Assembly: GCA_025774735.1 (NCBI GenBank)
Contig: JALGZU010000054.1
Coordinates: forward strand, 1 to 12,143
DNA length: 12,143 nucleotides
Direction: 5' to 3'
Origin: a candidate division LCP-89 bacterium
GTDB taxonomy: Bacteria; Electryoneota; B3-LCP
In this document: positions 1 to 5,956 of the stretch, piece after piece
How positions within the stretch are numbered: position 1 is the stretch's first letter
How the letters are laid out: every line of letters starts with the position of its first letter
Notes under the pieces: model-generated
Database searches by the model: none
The model's input: the letters and a program-made list of their open reading frames with translations, nothing else
Told to the model about the DNA's origin: nothing
Translations under genes and position numbers: made by a program

Positions 1-474
1 AGCCTGACCAAGGTATACGGGCTGGGAGACCTGCGCATGGGGTGGGGTGTAGGACCGGAAGAACTGGTCTGGGAATGCTGGCGGATCAATAACGTGTTGG
101 GCGTCCACCCCCCGGACATTCCCGATCATATCGCCCTGGAACTCTTCGAAAACGGCGGCCTCGAGCGTATCGGAGCCTGGGCACGCAACCGCGCCCGGCA
201 GAACCTCGAACAGGTGGAGCGGTTCATCCAGGAGCATCCCCGGTTGAGTTGGGTTAAGCCCGATGGCGGCATCATCGCCTGGGTTCGCTTGAATGACGCC
301 GATGACGCCACCCCGTTCATAAGGCTTCTGCACGATAAATATAGCACCGCAATCATCCCCGGGAGTCACTTCGGCGTCTCCAACGGCTTCCGGCTCGGCT
401 TCGGTATTGCTTCCACCGACCTTGCCGAAGGCCTCCGTAGAATGGATCTGGCGTTGGCCGAAATGACGACGTAG
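1..474 (+). CDS. Aminotransferase class I/II (PLP fold type I), C-terminal part, 5'-truncated by window edge
   Basis: The reading frame is open from base 1, so the 5' part lies outside the window; 157 residues are visible. It opens with SLTKVYGLGDLRMGWG, the PLP-lysine signature of fold-type I aminotransferases: visible residue K4 is the expected Schiff-base lysine and R12 the expected phosphate-binding arginine. Near the end, FRLGFG carries R131, the conserved arginine that binds the substrate alpha-carboxylate. The segment PDGGIIAWVRL and the later IIPGSHFG are also typical of the small C-terminal domain. Such enzymes move an amino group between an amino acid and a 2-oxo acid in the cytoplasm; the visible part does not reveal the substrate. 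The gene ends with TAG, 170 bases before the likely start of the permease gene on the same strand. No convincing terminator follows it. Family assignment is firm, substrate unknown. Confidence 0.93.
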   Translation, partial: SLTKVYGLGDLRMGWGVGPEELVWECWRINNVLGVHPPDIPDHIALELFENGGLERIGAWARNRARQNLEQVERFIQEHPRLSWVKPDGGIIAWVRLNDADDATPFIRLLHDKYSTAIIPGSHFGVSNGFRLGFGIASTDLAEGLRRMDLALAEMTT

Positions 475-635
475 AGTTTCATTATGAAGCAACAACCAGC
501 CATCAGCGCCGGGAATTCTCCCTGTTCCCGCACGAAGATTCGTCAAATTCGCGGCACGTTATTTGTCCGCTTTTTCCATTATCTTCGCCCGGTCTACCTG
601 CCCATGTGAGGGAAATTGAGTTCACTTCAACCATC

Positions 636-639
636 GAGG
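636..639 (+). promoter_or_regulatory. Ribosome binding site deciding the permease start
   Basis: GAGG lies 5 bases before the ATG at 645. The upstream in-frame GTG at 606 has only pyrimidine-rich sequence before it. This supports ATG 645 as the start. Confidence 0.6.
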
Positions 640-644
640 CGTTC

Positions 645-1868
645 ATGCTGATTTTAGAATCTCTGAGGATGGCGATTTCGGCTATTATGACGCATAAGCT
701 GAGGTCCTTTCTGACCCTGCTGGGCGTTATCATAGGGGTCACAACGATCATCGGAATGATGACGGTGATCCGCGGTCTGCAGCTCCAGGTTGAAGAGCAG
801 ATGAATATGCTCACCGCCGACGTCTTCCAGGTGCAGCGGTTCGATACCAGCGTCGGTTTCGGGAGTCACCGGCGGGAACATAAACGCCCCAGGGTGACAC
901 TGGAAGAAGCTCTGGCGATTGCGGAGCACTGCCCCTCGGTGCTGCAGGTGGGGCCGGAAGTCTGGCGCTTCGGACAGTGGGTTGGGCAGGGCAAGGAGAG
1001 GACCAATCCGAACATCATGCTGGCGGGCGGCTACCCCGAATTCGCTCCCAATAACGGCTATTACCTTGACCGCGGCAGGTTCCTCACCTACGACGATGTG
1101 GAACACGCACGCAGGGTCATTGTCCTGGGCGCGGATGTGGTGAAGAAGCTGTTCCCCTTTGAAGATCCCTTGGGGAAGGAAGTTCGCCTGGAACGGGGGC
1201 GTTTCCGGGTGGTGGGATTACTGGAAGAGCTGGGCAGCAGTTTCGGGCAATCCAAAGACAACCTGTCGGTGATCCCGTTTTCCACCTTTCAGAAGCTCTA
1301 CGGTAAGGAACGGTCGATCAATATCACCGTTAAAGCTCACTCCGCGGATGTGTTCGAACAGGCTAAGGAAGAGGTCATCGCGCTGATGAGGAACGTGCGG
1401 GGATTGCGGTCGCACGAAGACAACAATTTCGCCATCTGGTCACCGGAAAACCTGATCGACGATTTTAACCAGATGACCGTTTGGATCAAGGTCGCCGCCG
1501 TCGGCATTTGCGGTATCTCTCTGCTGGTCGCGGGGATCGGTATCATGAATATTATGCTGGTGTCGGTCACGGAGAGAACTCGCGAGATCGGCGTGCGCAT
1601 GGCCATCGGCGCCAAAAAGGCTCAGATTCTGTGGCAATTCCTGGTGGAAGCGGTCATCCTGTCGGAGGTGGGCGGTGTGATCGGGGTGGTGGTGGGGGTG
1701 ACGCTGCCTTTGTGGGTGGGACGGGCCTTTAACATACCTGCGGCGGTACCGTTATGGGCGATTGTTTTGGGTCTACTCTTCTGCTCGTTCGTGGGAATCG
1801 TCTTCGGCATGTGGCCGGCGGTGCGCGCTGCCCGTCTGGATCCGGTGGAAGCTCTCCGCTACGAATAA
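645..1868 (+). CDS. MacB/FtsX-family ABC transporter permease
   Basis: This 407-residue protein has the layout of MacB-type permeases. A first transmembrane helix lies at about 21-43, followed by a periplasmic MacB-like domain (about 45-280) and three more helices (about 284-306, 333-360, 367-392) forming the FtsX domain. The cytoplasmic coupling segment REIGVRMAIGA (313-323) and the tail AARLDPVEALRYE are family hallmarks. MacB-type systems use ATP for mechanotransmission, exporting lipoproteins, peptides or antibiotics across the envelope with an ATPase and often a periplasmic adaptor. Neither partner is in the window; the upstream neighbour is an aminotransferase, so the ATPase must be encoded elsewhere. 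I chose the ATG at 645 because a GAGG lies 5 bases upstream and MLILESLRMA matches the usual N-terminus. A GTG at 606 in the same frame would add 13 residues but has no ribosome binding site. The gene converges on the metallophosphoesterase with 26 bases between stops. Family certain, cargo unknown. Confidence 0.92.
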   Translation: MLILESLRMAISAIMTHKLRSFLTLLGVIIGVTTIIGMMTVIRGLQLQVEEQMNMLTADVFQVQRFDTSVGFGSHRREHKRPRVTLEEALAIAEHCPSVLQVGPEVWRFGQWVGQGKERTNPNIMLAGGYPEFAPNNGYYLDRGRFLTYDDVEHARRVIVLGADVVKKLFPFEDPLGKEVRLERGRFRVVGLLEELGSSFGQSKDNLSVIPFSTFQKLYGKERSINITVKAHSADVFEQAKEEVIALMRNVRGLRSHEDNNFAIWSPENLIDDFNQMTVWIKVAAVGICGISLLVAGIGIMNIMLVSVTERTREIGVRMAIGAKKAQILWQFLVEAVILSEVGGVIGVVVGVTLPLWVGRAFNIPAAVPLWAIVLGLLFCSFVGIVFGMWPAVRAARLDPVEALRYE

Positions 1869-1894
1869 CACGCCTCAGTCAGCTCCATCCGCGC

Positions 1895-3037
1895 TCATTC
1901 CTCTTCGTGAACCAGTTCGATGATGGTGACTTCCGGAGGTGCCAGGAAACGGATCGGCGGTCCCCAGCTCCCCGTCCCCCGGCTGACGTAAAGGTGAGAA
2001 CCGTTATCCAATTCCAGGTGCCCTGCATTCACCGTGAAGAACAGGCGGGTGAGGAGGTTAAAGGGGAAAATCTGGCCCTTGTGAGTGTGTCCCGACAACT
2101 GCAGATCGAAGGGCACGGAGCCTGTTGTGTCGATAATAGGCTGGTGCTTTAACAACACGGTGAACATCTCGGCGGTTCTCGGCTTCAAGTGTCCGTGGAC
2201 GTCTCCGGGATTCGTCAAACCCATCCGTGTTCCGGTCGGATCATCAACGCCGGCAATGATCAGTAATCCAGGAATCTCCACAGCTTCTCCCCGCAGAACT
2301 GTAAATCCCGCTTCTTGCAGGCACTTCAAAGATTGGTCTAATCCGGCGTAAAATTCGTGGTTACCGGTCACCGCGAACTTCCCTGCGGGCGTCTGCACTT
2401 CGCTGAGCATGGCGGAGTAATCCTCGCCATTGCAGATATCGCCATCGAGGAGATCGCCCGTACAGACGAGGATATCCGGTTTCTCTACTTCGATAATTTT
2501 GAGTACCTTCTGCAGATGAGTCTTGCCGATGGTCAGCCCCAGGTGGACGTCGGAAATCTGGGCGATCTTCAGGGATCCGGTTTCCGCTGGTATCTTACTT
2601 GACTGGATAACCAACCGCTCGGTACGCGGAGTTCTCGCCTCGAAGATGCCGTAAATGGATATCGCCAGTGCCAATAGAGCGGGGAAAACGAAGGCGAAAC
2701 GAGTAGACGGCAGAAACGGCGAAACGTCGTGGCGGATGATGAGCTTCCATCCCTGGAGAACGATCTTGTAAAAGTCCACACTGAGCGCCGTGCAGAGAAA
2801 CAGGAAGAGAAAACCCATCCAGATGTAGCCTGCGTAGGCCAACCAGCGCGTGGGAGTCGTGAGTCCCAGCCGCTCCAACCAGTGGATGATGACCGGTGCC
2901 AGGAGCAGTAGAGCGAGGCAGAAAATCAACAGCGCCCGCCCACCGGGTCCCGGCAGAAACGCCGCGCTCGTCTTGAGGTAGAAGTAGAGGTGCAGCGATC
3001 CGTAAACGGACAGGAACAGAATCAGAAAGAGGAGCAT
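1895..3037 (-). CDS. Membrane-anchored metallophosphoesterase (calcineurin-like; YaeI/YkuE/LpxG-type)
   Basis: The protein has 380 residues. The first about 135 are strongly hydrophobic with four predicted transmembrane helices (about 2-21, 34-53, 66-86, 113-133). The catalytic domain follows and shows every metal-binding motif of the calcineurin-like phosphoesterases in order: SDVHL (D163, H165), GDLLDGD from 194, GNHE (225-228), a lone His in KHQP (H298) and GHTH (316-319). These bind two divalent metals that hydrolyse phosphate esters or pyrophosphates. Related single-pass proteins include E. coli YaeI and chlamydial LpxG, which cleaves UDP-2,3-diacylglucosamine in lipid A synthesis, but the substrate here cannot be read from sequence. 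ATG at 3037 is preferred; a TTG at 3049 would add four residues. Neither has a good Shine-Dalgarno sequence. A sigma70-like promoter precedes it, and it is transcribed divergently from the porin. Fold very sure, substrate open. Confidence 0.92.
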   Translation of the reverse strand: MLLFLILFLSVYGSLHLYFYLKTSAAFLPGPGGRALLIFCLALLLLAPVIIHWLERLGLTTPTRWLAYAGYIWMGFLFLFLCTALSVDFYKIVLQGWKLIIRHDVSPFLPSTRFAFVFPALLALAISIYGIFEARTPRTERLVIQSSKIPAETGSLKIAQISDVHLGLTIGKTHLQKVLKIIEVEKPDILVCTGDLLDGDICNGEDYSAMLSEVQTPAGKFAVTGNHEFYAGLDQSLKCLQEAGFTVLRGEAVEIPGLLIIAGVDDPTGTRMGLTNPGDVHGHLKPRTAEMFTVLLKHQPIIDTTGSVPFDLQLSGHTHKGQIFPFNLLTRLFFTVNAGHLELDNGSHLYVSRGTGSWGPPIRFLAPPEVTIIELVHEEE

Positions 3038-3070
3038 AGAGTTAGCCAATATCTACAGCGGTTTCGGGAT

Positions 3071-3099
3071 AGTATAACATAAAATACCGGGACATTCAA
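3071..3099 (-). promoter_or_regulatory. Sigma70-like promoter for the metallophosphoesterase gene
   Basis: Read on the - strand, TTGAAT (3099-3094) and TATACT (3076-3071) are separated by exactly 17 bases. They match the -35 consensus at 4 of 6 positions and the -10 consensus at 5 of 6. Transcription would begin near 3064, leaving a leader of about 27 bases before the ATG at 3037. Confidence 0.5.
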
Positions 3100-3102
3100 G
3101 CA

Positions 3103-3108
3103 TATAAT
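3103..3108 (+). promoter_or_regulatory. Possible -10 box for the porin gene
   Basis: A perfect TATAAT lies on the + strand, which would start transcription near 3115 and give a leader of about 90 bases. No recognisable -35 box sits 16-18 bases upstream, so this is tentative or would need an activator. It lies only 4 bases from the -35 box of the opposing promoter. Confidence 0.25.
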
Positions 3109-3195
3109 CGAGATTGATCGCATCGCCCAACAGATTGTGAAAGGTTTCGTAAAATATCTTTAAATGCATTAAGGCTAAATTTTTCAATACTCAAG

Positions 3196-3202
3196 AGGAG
3201 GT
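3196..3202 (+). promoter_or_regulatory. Near-perfect ribosome binding site of the porin gene
   Basis: AGGAGGT matches the anti-Shine-Dalgarno consensus. The GGAGG core ends 5 bases before the ATG at 3207. It is the strongest binding site in the window and fits an abundant outer-membrane protein. Confidence 0.8.
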
Positions 3203-3206
3203 ACGT

Positions 3207-4421
3207 ATGAAAAGAGTCATTCTGGTGCTTCTGACCGTCATGCTGACGCTAAGTTCGATGGCGTTCGGCAGCGATGAGTTTGAAATCTCCGCACAGATTC
3301 GCCAGCGTTTTGAGATGGATGGGCGGGATTTTAACGGCGATACGGGACTGGACACGTATAACCTGTTGCGCACTCGTCTCGGTTTGACCTTCCAGCCGGC
3401 CGACGACTTGAGCGCATTTATTCAGATTCAGGATTCTCGCACCTTCGGCGAAGAGGAGAATACCCTCACAGATGGCAGCGCCGATAACCTGGACCTGCAC
3501 CAGGCGTATTTTTCCGTTCAAAAGATCTTTGACCTGCCCCTCGACGCGAAAATTGGACGGATGGAAGTTATTTACGGGCCTCAGCGGTTTATGGGAGCGG
3601 TCGGCTGGCACAACATCGGCCGGAGTTTCGACGGGGTGATTTTCAAACTGAAGCTACAGCATTTTTCCGTCGACGTGTTCAACCTGAAGGAAGTCGAGAT
3701 GGGCGAAACCGGTGACAACGGAGATAAAAATGTCTTCGGTGCCTACGCCGATTTCGATTTGATCGAAGACCAGACCACGCAGGCGTTTTTAATCTGGCAG
3801 CAGCTGCGTCCCACCGAGCAGCTCGATCGCTACACGGCGGGACTATACGCCAAGGGCATGATTGGCAGCTTCTACCATGAAACAGAATTCGCCTTCCAGG
3901 GAGGGACGATTAACGATACTGATGTGGCAGCCTACATGTTCGCTCTGAACCTGGGCTACAAGTTCGCCGATGTGAATTTCAAACCGGATGTCGCCTTCGG
4001 TGTCGATTACCTGAGCGGAGATGATGACCTGGCTGATGACAGCTACAAGGTCTTCGACACCCTTTACGCCACCAACCATAAGTACTACGGCTACATGGAT
4101 TATTTCCTGAATATCCCGGCCGACACCTACGGTCTGGGACTGATGGACATCCACGGAAAGCTTTCAACCACCCTGTCCAAGACGCTCTGGCTCAAAGCCG
4201 CCTATCACTTCTTCAGCGCCAACCAGGATTATACCCTGATCGATGGCTCCACCGAGAAAAGCTTCGGCAGTGAAATCGACCTGACCCTGATTCACAAGTA
4301 CAACAAACACCTCTCCTTCACTCTCGGTGCGTCCTTCTTCATGCCCGGAGAGATCTTCGAGGAAGAGCGGGGTGAAGATACGTCTAATTGGTACTATTTG
4401 ATGACTGTGCTGACGATTTAA
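3207..4421 (+). CDS. Outer-membrane beta-barrel porin, alginate-export-like family
   Basis: The protein has 404 residues. It begins with a signal peptide: MKR, a hydrophobic core to about residue 18, and likely cleavage after AFG at about residue 21. The rest has the alternating pattern, aromatic girdles and short Asp/Gly-rich turns of an outer-membrane barrel. The segment LHQAYFSV (97-104) followed by GRMEVIYGPQRFMG (117-130) and GRSFDGV (138-144) resembles the alginate-export/porin family, in which a Gly-Arg-rich strand is followed by a Gly-Arg-x-Phe-Asp-Gly turn. The last strand, WYYLMTVLTI, ends in Ile rather than the classical C-terminal Phe. The family forms channels for anionic or sugar-like solutes, but neighbours give no clue to this substrate. 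It is a single-gene unit with a very strong ribosome binding site and its own terminator. Barrel and export very likely, precise family moderately sure, solute unknown. Confidence 0.82.
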   Translation: MKRVILVLLTVMLTLSSMAFGSDEFEISAQIRQRFEMDGRDFNGDTGLDTYNLLRTRLGLTFQPADDLSAFIQIQDSRTFGEEENTLTDGSADNLDLHQAYFSVQKIFDLPLDAKIGRMEVIYGPQRFMGAVGWHNIGRSFDGVIFKLKLQHFSVDVFNLKEVEMGETGDNGDKNVFGAYADFDLIEDQTTQAFLIWQQLRPTEQLDRYTAGLYAKGMIGSFYHETEFAFQGGTINDTDVAAYMFALNLGYKFADVNFKPDVAFGVDYLSGDDDLADDSYKVFDTLYATNHKYYGYMDYFLNIPADTYGLGLMDIHGKLSTTLSKTLWLKAAYHFFSANQDYTLIDGSTEKSFGSEIDLTLIHKYNKHLSFTLGASFFMPGEIFEEERGEDTSNWYYLMTVLTI

Positions 4422-4445
4422 ACGCTTAACGACAATCCCAATAGT

Positions 4446-4473
4446 AAAACCCCGGCCTGATGACCGGGGTTTT
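4446..4473. terminator. Bidirectional rho-independent terminator shared by porin gene and tol-pal operon
   Basis: AAAACCCCGG and CCGGGGTTTT form a perfect 10-bp stem around an 8-base loop (4456-4463). Each strand reads a GC-rich hairpin followed by a T run. It lies 24 bases after the porin stop and 28 bases after the cpoB stop on the other strand, so it can end both converging transcripts. Confidence 0.93.
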
Positions 4474-4501
4474 GTTATGTCCGATTCAACTGTCAGAAGA
4501 C

Positions 4502-5335
4502 CTACTCCAGCTCCTTCAACCGTTCCTCAGCCTGAGACGCCTCCGGGGTGGCCGGATGGTTCTGGATCAAAGCTCGTAAGGTTATCTTGGCTTCGTCGAT
4601 CTGCTTGAGGGTGATCTGGCACAGGCCCACTTTGAACAGCGCCGCCGGCACCTTGTTGCCCCGGGGATACTTCTCGTGAACCTGCTTGAATATGTCGATT
4701 GCCTTCTCGTAGTTATGTTCGACATACTCTGTTTCGCCCAGCCAGTAGAGGGCGTTGTCGGCCAGTTCCGTGTCCGGGTAGAGCCTCAAGTACTCGGCGA
4801 ATCCGCCCTTGGCCAGATCGTAATTACCCCGGGTCAGATCGTGATAGGCTTGATCATAGAGCTGACGCAGTTCAGGTGGAGCGATGACGACAGAATCCGC
4901 CGAGTCCGCCAGGGCGGGTTCTGCGACGCTGTACTTCATCTCGTCCACGCGCTGAGCAACGCCCGTCAGGCGCTGGGAGAGGTCGTTGATCTGGGCGGAG
5001 AGCATCAGCGACTGCCCCTCATAATCGTCCATACGGCTGCCCATGTACGCCTTGAATTGACGCATGTCGGATTGGGTCACCATCTCTTCTACAAGCCGGT
5101 CCTGCCGGATCTGCAGGCCTTCCACCTGCATGCGCAGGTTCTGCAGGTTCAGGTTGACGGTGTCGAGTTTGGCCCGGATGTAGTCGGAGTTCTCCTGGAA
5201 ACTCAGGATTTCACTCCTTGTGGCACATCCGGAGAAAACCAGACCGATGCCGAAAACCAGCAAGTATAACAGGGGAAATTCGGATCCATTAAAAGCGGAT
5301 CCGAATTTCCTGTATTTCTTCACATTCAGTTTCAC
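4502..5335 (-). CDS. cpoB: Cell division coordinator CpoB / Tol-Pal accessory protein YbgF, lipoprotein form
   Basis: The protein has 277 residues. A basic n-region of unusual length (about 20 residues) is followed by a hydrophobic stretch and the lipobox FSGC (lipidated Cys 37). Next come a predicted coiled coil rich in heptads (about 40-135), a short linker, and tandem TPR helices from about 155 to the end (for example NALYWLGETEYVEHNYEKAI). This is the coiled-coil plus TPR layout of CpoB/YbgF, which binds TolA and links peptidoglycan synthesis to outer-membrane constriction. E. coli CpoB is a soluble periplasmic protein, so a lipid anchor is a difference. It is the last gene of the operon; its GTG start overlaps the pal TGA as GTGA with no Shine-Dalgarno sequence, implying translational coupling. 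Codons 9-21 contain a perfect 14-bp inverted repeat. Product well supported. Confidence 0.9.
   Translation of the reverse strand: MKLNVKKYRKFGSAFNGSEFPLLYLLVFGIGLVFSGCATRSEILSFQENSDYIRAKLDTVNLNLQNLRMQVEGLQIRQDRLVEEMVTQSDMRQFKAYMGSRMDDYEGQSLMLSAQINDLSQRLTGVAQRVDEMKYSVAEPALADSADSVVIAPPELRQLYDQAYHDLTRGNYDLAKGGFAEYLRLYPDTELADNALYWLGETEYVEHNYEKAIDIFKQVHEKYPRGNKVPAALFKVGLCQITLKQIDEAKITLRALIQNHPATPEASQAEERLKELE
5274..5310 (-). repeat. Perfect 14-bp inverted repeat (hairpin) inside the 5' end of cpoB
   Basis: The arms 5274-5287 (GGAAATTCGGATCC) and 5297-5310 are exact reverse complements, with a 9-base loop. The hairpin begins 25 bases after the GTG start of cpoB and encodes residues 9-21, before the signal peptide core. 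No T run follows, so it is not a standard terminator. It could affect translation of cpoB relative to pal or be an RNA-processing site; this is inference. Confidence 0.85.
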
Positions 5336-5919
5336 TTGATGACCAGAACGGCCCGGCGATTTTTAGACCAGGCGTCTTCGTTGCTGCCCATTACCGCAGG
5401 TCTCTCTTCGCCGTAGCTGACAGTGGTGAAACGTGTCGCGTCGAGCCCGTACTTGATGAAAAAGTCTTTCACCGTGTTGGCACGCCGTTCTCCCAGAGCG
5501 AGGTTGTATTCGTCTGTGCCGCGTTCGTCGCAATGCCCTTCAATCAAGACTTTCCAGCCGTCGTACGTCTGGAGAACGCCGGCGTTGAACTCGGCGGCAG
5601 TCTGTGCATCCGAACGCAGGTTGTACTTGTCGAAGTCAAAATAGATGACCTGCAGACTGGCTTTGGCAGCCTGTTCAGCTTCCATCCGGGCTTTCTCCGC
5701 CGCTTCGAGAGCTGCCTTTTCAGCCGCAGCGCGCTCAGCAGCCATACGTGCCTCCGCCGCCTGGATGCTGTCCAGACGTGCCTGTTCCAGTTCCTCTGCT
5801 GTCGGTCCCGGGGGTTCCACGACCGGCTCGGGTTTCTTGGCACAGCCAACTACCAGCAGGCCTACTAACAGCAGCAGTCCCGCCCAAACCAGGATTCGGG
5901 TAGATTTTTTGTTACTCAT
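5332..5919 (-). CDS. pal: Peptidoglycan-associated lipoprotein Pal
   Basis: The protein has 195 residues. A signal peptide with lipobox VVGC (lipidated Cys 26) anchors it to the outer membrane. After a Pro-rich stretch comes an Ala/Glu/Arg-rich, highly helical linker (about 41-88). The OmpA-like domain starts at VIYFDFDKYNLR. Its peptidoglycan-binding core is GHCDERGTDEYN (128-139, with D131) and LGERRANTV (R145/R146), residues that hold the diaminopimelate group in the family. SKNRRAVLVIK ends the domain. Pal tethers the outer membrane to the wall and is released or moved by TolB and the Tol motor. The ATG at 5919 follows an AAAGGG-like binding site; the gene is 37 bases after tolB and overlaps cpoB by 4 bases. 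The helical linker is longer than in E. coli Pal. Identification is very secure. Confidence 0.96.
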   Translation of the reverse strand: MSNKKSTRILVWAGLLLLVGLLVVGCAKKPEPVVEPPGPTAEELEQARLDSIQAAEARMAAERAAAEKAALEAAEKARMEAEQAAKASLQVIYFDFDKYNLRSDAQTAAEFNAGVLQTYDGWKVLIEGHCDERGTDEYNLALGERRANTVKDFFIKYGLDATRFTTVSYGEERPAVMGSNEDAWSKNRRAVLVIK

Positions 5920-5956
5920 GGGTTGCCCTTTCTATAAAGTTGTGGGTTGCATATTT

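Noticed and set aside
510..530. Inverted repeat CGGGAA/TTCCCG after the aminotransferase as a terminator
   Set aside because: Only 6 pairs, a 9-base loop and no T run follows.
654..1106. 150-codon - strand frame inside the permease gene
   Set aside because: It lies opposite a clear MacB-type gene, with no recognisable motifs or ribosome binding site.
1869..1894. Terminator between the convergent permease and metallophosphoesterase genes
   Set aside because: The 26 bases hold no stem or T run; I see no terminator here.
4676..5269. 197-codon + strand frame opposite cpoB
   Set aside because: It is antisense to a well-supported gene, has no domain motifs, and mirrors the codon bias of cpoB.
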